Below, piece after piece: positions 6,864 through 15,808 of a DNA stretch of 33,294 bases. The translations under genes and the position numbers were made by a program. Positions within the stretch are counted from its first letter, which is position 1; each line of letters opens with the position of its first letter. Origin of the DNA: Bacteroidales bacterium. Lineage in GTDB: Bacteria; Bacteroidota; Bacteroidia; Bacteroidales; ML635J-15. The DNA is taken from positions 1-33,294 of the forward strand of contig JAGOLH010000033.1 of assembly GCA_017994175.1 (NCBI GenBank), given 5' to 3'. The notes under the pieces were generated by a model. It was given only the letters and a program-made list of their open reading frames with translations. It searched no databases and was not told where the DNA came from.

Positions 6864-8816
6864 TTATTTCGTAATATTCACTTTGTAAGTCGAAACGTTT
6901 GAACCGTTAACGATGCGAACAACGTATGTACCGGTAGCATATGAACTCATATCAATGGTATTGTGAGTAGAAGCAATATTGATGCTCTCAACAATTTGTC
7001 CGAGAACATTCATTACCTCTACACTGGCACCATCAATATTGTCGATATTGATCATTCCGTTGCTTGGGTTGGGATAAATGCTTACATTATTGTTTGCAAC
7101 CGGCTCAACTGCTGTAAGGTCAGCATCGTTTGTCAACAGACGAACGCCGAGACCGCCGTTAGCCCAATTGGTGAACGAATACCATGCATTGGCACTTGAA
7201 CCTGAAAGCAGGAACCAGCTTACACCCCAGAAACTGTCTTTAACAGTTGGGTCAACGCCAATCCATATTTTATTGCTTGTCGATCCGTAATAGAATTCAA
7301 TGGCAGCTTTAACTGATTTACCATCTTCCCCTGCAAGGTCAATTAAAATAGGATCGGCAAAACTTAAGCTAATCCAAGAACCCAGTACATTTTCCTGAAT
7401 TTCGTATAGTGGAGTAGCTGAAATGTCAACCCACGTTTCATCAGCTTCGCTGTATTCCATAACATGTCCGATAATTTGTGTTCCAGCAGTCGTTTGTGAG
7501 CCAATGTAGATGTCCATTGCAACAACTTCGGTATTGTAGAGGAAAAGATAATTTGTAGCAATCATTTCTCCGTCCATGTTTCCATCTAACCAAGTGCACG
7601 GACCGGTTGTAGATGTCATGTTTCCCAAATCGCGGGTAAAAGTAGTGTCAGAAACATAGAAATAGGTGGTATCGGTGTTATCGGCAGGGTTTGCATCTTC
7701 AACACCGGTTACGTTAATACTATAAATTACTGTATATCTTCCTGATGTAAAACCACCGGGTAAGGTAAAATCAACTTCAATCATGTCGAGTGTGTCTACC
7801 TCTCCGGTAGCATAATCGTCAGTTGCAGAAACGGTTTCATTGAAGATTTCTTCATCCTGTGGGTTCAATACTATTACGTTGAATTCTGGAGCAACAGCGT
7901 TCAATCCTTTGTTTTCGAACATACCGTTGAACCACATGTTGGCGAATTCACTTGCAAACTGTTCGTTTGGAATCATTCCATAATGTGAACTTGAATGGAA
8001 GTAAGATTCCTGACCGGCAACAGTGTAATCGATGTATTCGAAGAAGTTCATGCGGGCGTCAACCAGTTTCAGGTCGTTCAGTGCATTTTCAATGATTCTT
8101 ACGTCATCAATCTGCCAGCCGTATCCATAGCCTGAAATAGTTGTTCCTGTGGTTTCCCAGCGGAAACGAATGGAAACATTGCCTTGATTGCCAATGTAGT
8201 CGCCTACGAATACTTCAAAAGTAGGCTCTGCATAAGCATTCCCTGCAACACCCTGATTAATTTCGAGGGTTTCCCAGCTTGTACCTCCATTGGTCGAGAA
8301 ATCGATATAGCAATGGTCGCCATTGAACCCTTTGTAGTCCTGATAGAATGATAATTTAGGAGCTGAAACGCCTGTCATATCAATATCGTCGAATTGGATA
8401 TACGTGTTACAAACCTGCATAGTATTGCCACCGGCGCCAAGTAAATCGGAAATACCGTCAACCCATGCAAATTTTTCACCTGAATCTGACCAGTCGTGAA
8501 CATATTGCCAGCCCATGTACAACCATAGTGGTGGAACAGGAACAGTACCACCCTGATAGTTTGCATTGGTATATCCATAATCGGGAGTTGTGTCAGTTAC
8601 GTTCCAGGTTTTTGTCCCGGAAACCTGACCGAAAGTCCATACCGGAGTGGCTTCGTCGAAAGTAACTTCCCAAAGAATATCACCGGGGGCTTTTACTGCC
8701 TGACTCGTAACAACTTGTTTGTTAATATCGCTGGTTGCACGGTAGGTTCCAGAAACCTGTGCAAAAGCAAAAGAAACAAAAGCAAGCAATGATAACATTA
8801 ATGTAATTTTTCTCAT
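6864..8816 (-). CDS. Secreted protein with T9SS type A sorting domain
   Basis: A clear signal peptide (MRKITLMLSLLAFVSFAFAQ) leads into a jelly-roll region of the cleaved-adhesin / choice-of-anchor J kind (about 47-245). It includes FSTNGGTSWETL and the closing GYGYGWQIDDVRII. A middle region (about 250-560) resembles bacterial Ig-like or adhesin modules, with repeated D-rich strands. The last ~80 residues form a T9SS type A C-terminal domain: VSIYPNPSNGMINI, VEVMNVLGQIV, YATGTYVVRIVNG and a terminal STYKVNITK. Such proteins cross the outer membrane through the type IX system and lose the C-terminal domain when attached to the surface or released. No enzyme motif is visible; an adhesin-like role is inference. 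Confidence 0.9.
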   Translation of the reverse strand: MRKITLMLSLLAFVSFAFAQVSGTYRATSDINKQVVTSQAVKAPGDILWEVTFDEATPVWTFGQVSGTKTWNVTDTTPDYGYTNANYQGGTVPVPPLWLYMGWQYVHDWSDSGEKFAWVDGISDLLGAGGNTMQVCNTYIQFDDIDMTGVSAPKLSFYQDYKGFNGDHCYIDFSTNGGTSWETLEINQGVAGNAYAEPTFEVFVGDYIGNQGNVSIRFRWETTGTTISGYGYGWQIDDVRIIENALNDLKLVDARMNFFEYIDYTVAGQESYFHSSSHYGMIPNEQFASEFANMWFNGMFENKGLNAVAPEFNVIVLNPQDEEIFNETVSATDDYATGEVDTLDMIEVDFTLPGGFTSGRYTVIYSINVTGVEDANPADNTDTTYFYVSDTTFTRDLGNMTSTTGPCTWLDGNMDGEMIATNYLFLYNTEVVAMDIYIGSQTTAGTQIIGHVMEYSEADETWVDISATPLYEIQENVLGSWISLSFADPILIDLAGEDGKSVKAAIEFYYGSTSNKIWIGVDPTVKDSFWGVSWFLLSGSSANAWYSFTNWANGGLGVRLLTNDADLTAVEPVANNNVSIYPNPSNGMINIDNIDGASVEVMNVLGQIVESINIASTHNTIDMSSYATGTYVVRIVNGSNVSTYKVNITK

Positions 8817-8860
8817 AGCTATAAATTTAAATTAATAATTAGTTTTCAATTAAAAACATG

Positions 8861-8868
8861 CAAATATA
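8861..8868 (-). promoter_or_regulatory. -7 box candidate for the T9SS cargo gene
   Basis: The minus strand reads TATATTTG, matching TAnnTTTG, 44 bases upstream of the start codon in a very AT-rich gap. No clear -33 TTG accompanies it. Confidence 0.4.
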
Positions 8869-8893
8869 AAATAAATATTTTTAAAAATTATCG

Positions 8894-9649
8894 TTATAAA
8901 TTTTTGTCACACTTTTTTTTATATAACCACAAATGTTTGTAAAAGGTTGCACGCGCTGAAATTTTTGCAATTACAAAACCGTAATACCCATCCAGAAATC
9001 CGCCTTTGAATAAGTATGTTTTTAAAAAACGAAATGCGGGCGCAACGAGTATTGTTAAAAGGGTTGTTTTTTTGCAATTCTCAAACATCTGGACAGCACT
9101 TAGTTTTGCAAATTTCATTGCCTGATTGTGGTGATCATCTATCGAAATGTAAGAATAATGCTGCAAATCGCCTTTAAGAGGTATGGTTGCAACAGGTTTA
9201 CTGAAAGAAACAGTCTCATGTATCAAACCAACCCATATCGCATTATTTTTATTCCAAAGCCTTGTTTTTTTGTCGGGATACCAACCGCCATGGCGTATCC
9301 ATTTGCCACAATAGTTTGTGAGACGATTCACAATAAACGCTGTTTCGGCAAGGGGTGTCTGAATGTTTTGTATGCTTTGTTGAAGCTCTGCAGAAACAAC
9401 TTCATCCGCATCAATCGAAAAAATGTAATCATAGTTTGCCTGACTGTTTGCCCAGTTTTTTTGGTCGGAATAACCTGCGAAAGATCTCTGAAATACTCTG
9501 GCTCCATATTTATGGCAAATGTCTACAGTTGCATCTTCCGAAAAAGAATCAACTACCACAATGTCATCGGTTAGGGGAACAAGCGACTGAATACATCTTT
9601 CAATATTTCGTTCCTCGTTGAATGTGATAATTACTGCGGTAAATTTCAT
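8894..9649 (-). CDS. Family 2 glycosyltransferase, WaaE/KdtX-like
   Basis: The GT-A fold begins at the N terminus with FTAVIITFNEERNIERCIQSL and continues with DDIVVVDSFSEDATVDIC. The metal/sugar-nucleotide motif is FSIDADE. The sequence NYCGKWIRHGGWYPDKKTRLW and a following HE (GLIHETV) are typical of the LPS-core glycosyltransferase branch (WaaE/KdtX-like). In that branch the enzyme adds a hexose to the lipopolysaccharide core at the inner membrane. The C-terminal region (about 205-240) is hydrophobic and basic, consistent with membrane association. I start the protein at 9649 (MKFTAVIITF) because an upstream in-frame ATG at 9676 only adds nine residues before the first strand. The exact sugar cannot be told from sequence. 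Confidence 0.85.
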   Translation of the reverse strand: MKFTAVIITFNEERNIERCIQSLVPLTDDIVVVDSFSEDATVDICHKYGARVFQRSFAGYSDQKNWANSQANYDYIFSIDADEVVSAELQQSIQNIQTPLAETAFIVNRLTNYCGKWIRHGGWYPDKKTRLWNKNNAIWVGLIHETVSFSKPVATIPLKGDLQHYSYISIDDHHNQAMKFAKLSAVQMFENCKKTTLLTILVAPAFRFLKTYLFKGGFLDGYYGFVIAKISARATFYKHLWLYKKKCDKNL

Positions 9650-9680
9650 TACTGAAGGAATTATAATACGTATCAATCAT

Positions 9681-9688
9681 CAAAACTA
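9681..9688 (-). promoter_or_regulatory. -7 box candidate for the glycosyltransferase gene
   Basis: The minus strand reads TAGTTTTG, a TAnnTTTG match 31 bases upstream of the start at 9649. This position supports 9649 over 9676, because a transcript beginning about seven bases downstream would start at or inside the 9676 codon. No -33 TTG at the usual spacing. Confidence 0.4.
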
Positions 9689-9721
9689 AAAAAAAAACAT
9701 TAAAAACCTTAAAATAATAGG

Positions 9722-9740
9722 CACTTTGCCTGTTAAAGTG
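9722..9740 (-). terminator. Weak terminator candidate after murF-alr
   Basis: CACTTT (9722-9727) pairs with AAAGTG (9735-9740) around a 7-base loop. On the minus strand it is followed by a T-rich but interrupted stretch. It is the only hairpin I see between the murF-alr stop and the glycosyltransferase gene. Confidence 0.35.
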
Positions 9741-9811
9741 AGTTAATTAATAAGGCGAAAGGCAACAATCGTGTGGAATTCTACCAACTAATTTTCGAAA
9801 TACGGTGATTT

Positions 9812-12256
9812 CTACTCTTGATAATATACTCTTTTTACCCGCTGCGAAATACCGGTAAGAATCTCGTAAGGTATTGTTCCAAGGACCTTTGCCATTTCGG
9901 TAACAGGCATTTCTGACCCAAACACGATCACCTCATCACCCTGTTTTACGTTGAGTCCGGTAACGTCAATCATTGTCATGTCCATGCAAACGTCGCCGAT
10001 TACCGGTGCTTTTTGGTTATTTATTATAACCTGCCATTTTCCGTTCCCCAGATGCCGGTTAAAGCCATCGGCGTACCCAACCGGGATGGTAGCAATCAAC
10101 GATTTGCGCATTACTTTACCATGGCGGTTATACCCTATTGTTTCCCCTTGTTCCACTTGCCGTATCTGCGATATAGTTGTTTTTAGTGTCCCAGTATTTA
10201 TCAGGTAGCTTGTGCCGGCAGCAAAACCATACAAACCAATCCCTATACGTACCATGTCGAAACAATACTGAGGAAATCGTATAATCCCAGAGCTGTTCAG
10301 AACATGCTGTATGCACCCATCATCTGCCAACCGGCTGGCCATTGAAGAAAACCCGGCAACCTGTTTATGCGTAAATTCATCATGTTTCGGATCGTCGGCA
10401 CCAACCAGATGGGTGAATACAGATTGAATCTTCAGATATTCACGGTTGCCTTCAATTAGGAATTGCAATGGCTCAATATCGTTTTCAGAGAACCCGAGTC
10501 TGTGCATTCCTGTGTCGAGCTTCAGGTGAACGGGATATTTTCGTAGTCCATGTGTCTTTATTGCATGAATACAATCTTCGAACATTCCGAGCGAATATAT
10601 TTCAGGCTCCAAAGAAAACTCAAACATTTTGTCGTAAGCCTCGCGGCGAGGGTTCATCACCATAATCGGCATACTTATTCCTGCACGTCGAAGATCGATG
10701 CCTTCGTCGATGTATGCAACAGCAAGGTAATCCACTTTCAGATACTGGAGAAACCCTGCAATTTCGAAATACCCGGTTCCATACGAAAAAGCCTTGACCA
10801 TAACCATGGTTTTAACTTTTTTTCCGGAAATTTGCCGGAAGTAATTCAGGTTCGATTCAACTGCGTTCAGGTTTATCTCGAAAACAGTCTCGTGAGTTTG
10901 CTTCTGCAATAGAGTAACAATGTTTTCAAAACAAAAACTCCTTGCGCCTTTAATCAGGATTTCCGAATTGCGAAAAGTCATCCAAAGCGAACTGTCGATA
11001 AATTGCTTTGTTTCTTCGAAGAATGCAGTCTCGGGCGGAAACAGGTTTTTATTTTTCGAAATTATTTTCCCAATGGCAATGATGCGTGTAATTCTGTGAG
11101 CTGTAATCATGCGGCTGACAGCAGCGTATAACTCTGATTCAGGTAAGTGGCTTTGCTGAAAGTCGCTGATGATAAGAATGGTATCTTTGTTTGCAGCATG
11201 CGAAACCAGATTGTCGAGTGCTATCTCAAAAGAATTTATGTCTAAACTGTAGGAATCGTTAATTATACGGCAGGAGTTTCTACCGTCGATCATCTCAAGG
11301 CGCATTTCAACAATTGGCAGGGTTGAAAAAAGCGGAATCAGACAGTGGAGATCGCAATGCAATGCCATGCAACATACAAAACAGGTAATTGCATTTTCGA
11401 TGGAAGCTTTGTCGGTGTAATTAATTTTAAACTGATAGGTTTCTGACTTGCTTGTAATTTCGATAACCGAGCAGCACTCGGAATTTTGGCTAACCATTGC
11501 CCTAATAGCCCCCTTGTTGCCGAACGACCATGAAAGCAACTTTCGGTTTGAATCTCTGGGAATAATCCCATCGATTATTGGGTCGTCGGCACACCAGACT
11601 ATTGTGCCTGCGTTACGGAACAGTTTTGCTTTTTCGGAAGCCTTATCATGTAACGACGTGAAATTCTTTTGATGAGCATTCCCCAGGTTTGTAAAAACTC
11701 CGACATCTGGATGAATGATTTTTTCGAGATAATCCATTTCATCTGGCATCGAAATGCCGGCTTCAAAAATGCCTATATCGCTTTTTTCGCTCAATTGCCA
11801 CACCGATAGCGGAACGCCAATTTGAGAATTGAAACTTTTCGGACTGCGGGTAACTCTCAATTGCGACGAAAGTAAATAATTCAGCCATTCTTTAACAATG
11901 GTTTTCCCGTTACTGCCGGTAATACCTACCAAAGGTATGTTGAATTTACTGCGGTGAAATGCGGCAATTTTCTGTAAAGCAAGAACTACATTGTCGGTAA
12001 GTATAAAACCGCAATCCTTTATTTCGCGGATACAGGTTGGGTCGGAAACAATAAATGCCTTTACACCTTTTTCGATGAGAGCTTCAATATATATGTGCCC
12101 ATCATGATTTTTACCTGGAATGGCAAAAAACACAACCCCTTCCGGATTAAAAACAGTGCGGCTGTTTGTCGACAGGCTTTCGACAACAATGGCTGTATTG
12201 CCAAAGGCTTGACCCTGTACGGCAATATTCAGATCCAATAGTGTATAGGGAGTCAT
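9812..12256 (-). CDS. murF-alr: Fused MurF-like ligase / alanine racemase
   Basis: This 814-residue fusion is a hallmark of Bacteroidota. The N-terminal half (about 1-455) is a Mur-ligase of the MurF type, which adds D-Ala-D-Ala to the UDP-MurNAc-tripeptide. It carries the ATP-binding loop GITGSNGKT at 111-119 (K118) and FEAGISMPDEM. The C-terminal half (about 457-814) is a PLP-dependent alanine racemase that makes D-alanine. Its PLP lysine is K488 in VKAFSYG, the substrate-side tyrosine is Y709 in GETIGYNRHG, and HLKLDTGMHRLGF is the usual barrel motif. Both domains look intact, so precursor supply and use are joined in one chain. It follows tdk by three bases, so the two are almost certainly one transcript. 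Whether the MurF half is the cell's main MurF cannot be judged from this window. Confidence 0.95.
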   Translation of the reverse strand: MTPYTLLDLNIAVQGQAFGNTAIVVESLSTNSRTVFNPEGVVFFAIPGKNHDGHIYIEALIEKGVKAFIVSDPTCIREIKDCGFILTDNVVLALQKIAAFHRSKFNIPLVGITGSNGKTIVKEWLNYLLSSQLRVTRSPKSFNSQIGVPLSVWQLSEKSDIGIFEAGISMPDEMDYLEKIIHPDVGVFTNLGNAHQKNFTSLHDKASEKAKLFRNAGTIVWCADDPIIDGIIPRDSNRKLLSWSFGNKGAIRAMVSQNSECCSVIEITSKSETYQFKINYTDKASIENAITCFVCCMALHCDLHCLIPLFSTLPIVEMRLEMIDGRNSCRIINDSYSLDINSFEIALDNLVSHAANKDTILIISDFQQSHLPESELYAAVSRMITAHRITRIIAIGKIISKNKNLFPPETAFFEETKQFIDSSLWMTFRNSEILIKGARSFCFENIVTLLQKQTHETVFEINLNAVESNLNYFRQISGKKVKTMVMVKAFSYGTGYFEIAGFLQYLKVDYLAVAYIDEGIDLRRAGISMPIMVMNPRREAYDKMFEFSLEPEIYSLGMFEDCIHAIKTHGLRKYPVHLKLDTGMHRLGFSENDIEPLQFLIEGNREYLKIQSVFTHLVGADDPKHDEFTHKQVAGFSSMASRLADDGCIQHVLNSSGIIRFPQYCFDMVRIGIGLYGFAAGTSYLINTGTLKTTISQIRQVEQGETIGYNRHGKVMRKSLIATIPVGYADGFNRHLGNGKWQVIINNQKAPVIGDVCMDMTMIDVTGLNVKQGDEVIVFGSEMPVTEMAKVLGTIPYEILTGISQRVKRVYYQE

Positions 12257-12259
12257 TGA

Positions 12260-12838
12260 TTATTTTTTTATCGATTCGTTGTAGCATTTGCGGCAAAGGG
12301 GCAAATACGAATCTTTTTCCCCAAGGAGAACGAGGTTATCGGAGGCGCTAACCCTGTAGGAATGCTGGGCTAAGTCGCCACATTGTACGCAAATGGCGTG
12401 TACTTTAGTTACATATTCGGCTATGGCCATAAGTGCAGGCATCGGACCAAAAGGTCGGCCGAGGTAGTCCATATCCAGCCCTGCGACAATTACGCGTATG
12501 CCTCTGTTTGCCAGTTGATTGCATACATCGGCGAGTCCGTTGTCGAAAAATTGGGCTTCGTCAATACCGATAACATCAACTTCGCCGGCAAGCAATAATA
12601 TGTTTGAAGAAACACTCACCGGTGTAGAGGGAAAAGAGTTTTCATCGTGCGACACAACATTGGTTTCGGAATAGCGTGTATCAACACTGGGCTTGTAAAT
12701 TTCGATCTTCTGTTTGGCATATTTTGCCCTGCGTAACCGTCGCAACAACTCTTCAGTTTTTCCCGAAAACATCGATCCGGCAATCACTTCAATCCAGCCT
12801 TTAATATTATGTTCATATCCCGGACGCTCTAAAAACAT
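12260..12838 (-). CDS. tdk: Thymidine kinase (type II)
   Basis: This enzyme phosphorylates thymidine with ATP in the salvage pathway. The 192-residue protein has the P-loop GSMFSGKT at 21-28 and the catalytic glutamate E94 in IDEAQFF. It also has the thymidine-binding lasso region ([15 protein letters not shown]) and the four structural-zinc cysteines C150, C153, C182 and C185 (CVQC and CRKC). Length and motifs are normal for bacterial TK1-like enzymes. It leads a two-gene operon with murF-alr and is divergent from an unknown gene on the other strand, with a -7 box candidate (TACATTTG) in the shared upstream region. Confidence 0.96.
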   Translation of the reverse strand: MFLERPGYEHNIKGWIEVIAGSMFSGKTEELLRRLRRAKYAKQKIEIYKPSVDTRYSETNVVSHDENSFPSTPVSVSSNILLLAGEVDVIGIDEAQFFDNGLADVCNQLANRGIRVIVAGLDMDYLGRPFGPMPALMAIAEYVTKVHAICVQCGDLAQHSYRVSASDNLVLLGEKDSYLPLCRKCYNESIKK

Positions 12839-12857
12839 ATTGGTTCAATAAAATAAT

Positions 12858-12865
12858 TATTTTTG
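12858..12865 (+). promoter_or_regulatory. -7 box candidate for the unknown gene at 12914
   Basis: TATTTTTG matches TAnnTTTG and would give a start near 12872, leaving about 40 bases of leader. A TTG at 12840-12842 is 15 bases upstream, shorter than the usual spacer. Confidence 0.45.
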
Positions 12866-12879
12866 TCATTCAGAATACA

Positions 12880-12887
12880 CAAATGTA
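12880..12887 (-). promoter_or_regulatory. -7 box candidate for tdk
   Basis: The minus strand reads TACATTTG, a full TAnnTTTG match, 42 bases upstream of the tdk start. Its predicted start site falls beside that of the opposing promoter at 12858-12865. No clear -33 TTG. Confidence 0.4.
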
Positions 12888-12913
12888 GAAAAAAACTCGT
12901 AAGGAAGAATCAC

Positions 12914-13720
12914 ATGAAAAATTTAAGTTTAAAAACCGAAGAAATTTTGGCATCGCTAAAAAGGATAGAAGCAAACGGAATGCAACAGATCGATATTGAC
13001 CTTTGTTTGCAGCAGATACGCGAATTGTATTCCGAAGTGCTTCAACTGCCTGATCTGGAGAAACTCATAGCAGACAAACCCGCCGTTGAAATTTCTGCAA
13101 CACAGCCCCAGAGCTATTTTGAATTCGCGCCACCGACCGAAATTACACTTATCGATGAAAAAGTTGACCCTATTGCTCCATCTGAGCCAGTTCAAACTAC
13201 TTCTGAGGCACTACCCGAAACTAACACACTTTCCGAAAAACCAATTACAGCACAGGAGTTTAAACCAGAAGTTGTTGATACAGTTGTTGAACCTGTAAAA
13301 ACTGAAACAAAACCTGCAGAAAAGAAAGCAACAGATAAAAAAATTACGCAACCGAGTTTATTTAATAACGGAACCGAATCGGAAACAAAAACCATCGGCG
13401 AGCAGCTGGGAGAGAAGAAAACATCGCTGAACGAAGTGCTTGGACTGAAAACCCAGCAGCAGGATGTGGTTTCACGCATTCAGGCAAAGCCCATTACCGA
13501 TATTAAGGCTGCTATTGGAATTGGCGATCGTTTTTTGTTTATCAGGGAGTTGTTCGATGGCGATAACGATTTGTATAATAAGACTCTGGAGTACCTAAAC
13601 GCATTGAGCGAAATCAACGAAGCCAATGAGTACCTGAAAGCAAATTTTACATGGAATAATGAAAACAGTACGGTTGATCACTTTATGAAAATAGTTCAGA
13701 GAAAATTTATTAAACAATGA
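12914..13720 (+). CDS. Conserved protein of unknown function, helical ends with a disordered linker
   Basis: I do not recognise a named family. The 268-residue protein has an N-terminal helical segment (about 1-55, with IRELYSEVLQL). A long linker (about 56-180) rich in Pro, Glu, Thr and Lys is probably disordered. A compact C-terminal helical segment (about 190-268) contains IGIGDRFLFIRELFDGD and later FTWNN; a similar C-terminal motif occurs, as I remember it, in unannotated Bacteroidota proteins. There is no signal peptide or membrane helix. I start at 12914 because AAGGAAG lies 8-13 bases before this ATG and an in-frame ATG at 12863 would only add a basic tail. Its stop overlaps the start of the M28 peptidase gene (ATGA), so the two are translationally coupled. 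Confidence 0.8.
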   Translation: MKNLSLKTEEILASLKRIEANGMQQIDIDLCLQQIRELYSEVLQLPDLEKLIADKPAVEISATQPQSYFEFAPPTEITLIDEKVDPIAPSEPVQTTSEALPETNTLSEKPITAQEFKPEVVDTVVEPVKTETKPAEKKATDKKITQPSLFNNGTESETKTIGEQLGEKKTSLNEVLGLKTQQQDVVSRIQAKPITDIKAAIGIGDRFLFIRELFDGDNDLYNKTLEYLNALSEINEANEYLKANFTWNNENSTVDHFMKIVQRKFIKQ

Positions 13721-14991
13721 TTCGGTTAATATTTTTTATATTCTTTTTTGCATTTTTATATTTGGTTGCAACGGGGCAGGATACTTCTTATGTTCGCAGG
13801 AATATTTCAGAGTTGAGCGGTGAAGAATATCACGGCAGAGGTTATGTGAAAAAAGGAGTGAATAAAGCTGCCCATTACCTTGCCAGTGAAATGGAAGAAA
13901 TTGGATTGCAGTGTTTGGGAAAGGACTATTACCAATCGTTGACCTATCCGGTAAATACGTTCCCGGGCAATATAACTGTTAGGGTCGATGGCAAACTGCT
14001 TCAGACGGGTACAGACTACTTTATTGGTGCGGCATGTCCTCAGGTTGACAGGGAATACAAGGTTGTTGTATTTGACTCGGTAACCCTCTCCGACACAATT
14101 CGTTTTTTTGCCAAAGCTGGGATGATGAGGCTTAAAGATGCGCTTGTGGTGATTGACTTCTCTTACCTGCAGGCATCCGATGTTCGCTGGTATTACGTGA
14201 ATTTAATGAAAAGTAATTTCATACAAGCCGCGGGTTATATCGAAATCAGCAATGGCAACCTTGCATGGGCAACCCGTAATGCACAATCAGATTTTCCGGT
14301 TCTTAAAATCAAGAAAAACGCTTTCTCTGCAGAGACAGAGACCGTATATATACGGGTAAAACCCAAACTGATTAAAAACTATAAAACGGAAAATATCGTA
14401 GGATATATTCCGGGAACTTCCGATGAATACATAGTTATTGGTGCACATTACGACCATCTGGGAATGATGGGAAAAAATGTATTTATTCCGGGTGCTAACG
14501 ATAATGCCAGCGGTACAGTCATGGTGTTGGATCTTGCACGCTACTACAAACAACATCCGGGAAAATACAATATGGTTTTCATCCTTTTCACTGGCGAAGA
14601 AGCCGGGTTGATGGGTTCGGAATATTTTACCGAAAACCCATTAATTCCATTGGAGAAAACCAAGATAATGCTTAACTTCGACATGGTTGGAACCGGTGAA
14701 AAGGGGGCTGCAATTGTAAACGGTGAGGCAGAGGGTTATGAAAAAATTGCGGCAAAATTCATAGAGATCAATAATCGCAACAATTACCTGAAAGATATTA
14801 AATTGAGGGGTCTGTCGAAGAACAGCGATCATTATCCTTTTCATGAAGCAGGAGTGAAGGCGGTATTCTTTTATACTATGGGTGCAGATACCTTTTACCA
14901 TAGTCCCGGCGATGTAGTTGACAATCTTAGCCTTCAAGCTTATATACCTTTGTTTAAACTTGTAACTGATTTCATTTCAGAATATGAGTAA
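13717..14991 (+). CDS. M28-family metallopeptidase, exported
   Basis: This is a zinc aminopeptidase-like enzyme with an N-terminal signal peptide ending near residue 20 (FLYLVATGQ), so it probably works in the periplasm or outside. The five di-zinc ligands of M28 peptidases are visible: H244 in GAHYDHLG, D262 in GANDNASG, E295 following the general base E294 in TGEEAG, D322 in NFDMVG, and H395 in FYHSPGD. The region between about 90 and 200 is the inserted protease-associated-like part. Length (424) fits the family. It overlaps the preceding unknown gene by four bases and rsmI by eight, so three genes form one tight operon. Substrate specificity cannot be told. Confidence 0.93.
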   Translation: MIRLIFFIFFFAFLYLVATGQDTSYVRRNISELSGEEYHGRGYVKKGVNKAAHYLASEMEEIGLQCLGKDYYQSLTYPVNTFPGNITVRVDGKLLQTGTDYFIGAACPQVDREYKVVVFDSVTLSDTIRFFAKAGMMRLKDALVVIDFSYLQASDVRWYYVNLMKSNFIQAAGYIEISNGNLAWATRNAQSDFPVLKIKKNAFSAETETVYIRVKPKLIKNYKTENIVGYIPGTSDEYIVIGAHYDHLGMMGKNVFIPGANDNASGTVMVLDLARYYKQHPGKYNMVFILFTGEEAGLMGSEYFTENPLIPLEKTKIMLNFDMVGTGEKGAAIVNGEAEGYEKIAAKFIEINNRNNYLKDIKLRGLSKNSDHYPFHEAGVKAVFFYTMGADTFYHSPGDVVDNLSLQAYIPLFKLVTDFISEYE

Positions 14992-15658
14992 ACTCATTAT
15001 CGTTCCAACACCGCTCGGTAATCTTGGGGATATCACTTTCAGGGCATTGGAAGTGCTTCGCACAGCCGATGTAATTCTTGCCGAAGATACCCGGAAAACG
15101 GCGATTCTGTTGCATCATTTTGGAATTAAAACTAAAATGCTTTCTCATCATAAGTTTAACGAACACCAGTTCGCCGAAGTCATTTGCAACAGAATCTTAC
15201 AGGGAGAAACCATGGCTTTGGTTAGTGACGCCGGAACACCATCGGTTTCCGACCCGGGATATCTACTTGTGCGTACCTGCATCCGTTCAGCAGTGGAGGT
15301 AGAGTGCCTTCCCGGGCCAACGGCCCTTATACCGGCTCTTGTTGTTTCGGGTTTACCTTCCGACCGGTTTGTTTTCGAAGGTTTTCTTCCTGTTAAAAAA
15401 GGCAGGCAAAAGCGATTAAGCGAACTGGCAAATGAATCGCGTACTATAATTTTTTATGAATCGCCACATCGTATTGCAAAAACACTGGAGCAATTATCGC
15501 AGCATTTTGGCTCCGAACGGCTTGCATCGGTAAGCCGCGAAATAAGTAAAATCCATGAAGAAACCCTTCGGGGCAGTTTGAACGAACTTCTGTCGCATTT
15601 CGCTAAAATTAACTCAAAAGGTGAATTTGTAATTGTTGTTGCCGGCCATGATCAATAG
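14984..15658 (+). CDS. rsmI: 16S rRNA (cytidine-1402-2'-O)-methyltransferase
   Basis: RsmI methylates the ribose of C1402 in the ribosomal decoding centre, using S-adenosylmethionine. The SAM-binding tetrapyrrole-methylase fold is clear: IIVPTPLGNLGDITFRALEVL, then ADVILAEDTRKT, then VSDAGTPSVSDPGY and CLPGPTALIPALVVSGLP. The C-terminal YESPHRI and SVSREISKIHEE are also RsmI signatures. At 224 residues it lacks the ~50-residue C-terminal extension of the E. coli protein; shorter forms are, as far as I know, common in Bacteroidota. Its start lies eight bases inside the M28 peptidase gene, so it is the last gene of that operon. Confidence 0.95.
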   Translation: MSKLIIVPTPLGNLGDITFRALEVLRTADVILAEDTRKTAILLHHFGIKTKMLSHHKFNEHQFAEVICNRILQGETMALVSDAGTPSVSDPGYLLVRTCIRSAVEVECLPGPTALIPALVVSGLPSDRFVFEGFLPVKKGRQKRLSELANESRTIIFYESPHRIAKTLEQLSQHFGSERLASVSREISKIHEETLRGSLNELLSHFAKINSKGEFVIVVAGHDQ

Positions 15659-15781
15659 ACTGGCAATTTTTGTAATAACTTGTGAGTCAACCAATACGCC
15701 TGCAATCCCCTAGTGTTTGCTGTTGTGATGGGGAGCTATGAAAATTTTGCAAAATATTCAGGCTCAATTGAAAATTATTAT

Positions 15782-15789
15782 TACATTTG
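15782..15789 (+). promoter_or_regulatory. -7 box candidate for the four-helix-bundle gene
   Basis: TACATTTG is a TAnnTTTG match 19 bases before the ATG at 15809. The predicted start near 15796 would give a leader of about 13 bases and would exclude the in-frame ATG at 15713 as the start. The -33 element is unclear. Confidence 0.4.
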
Positions 15790-15808
15790 TTCATCAAACC
15801 CTATTATC

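Noticed and set aside
9128..9574. 148-codon plus-strand open frame
   Set aside because: It lies wholly opposite the glycosyltransferase gene, whose motifs are clear, and has no recognisable pattern.
15713..15808. Longer N terminus for the four-helix-bundle protein
   Set aside because: The added residues do not fit the family and a TAnnTTTG box lies at 15782-15789, downstream of that ATG.
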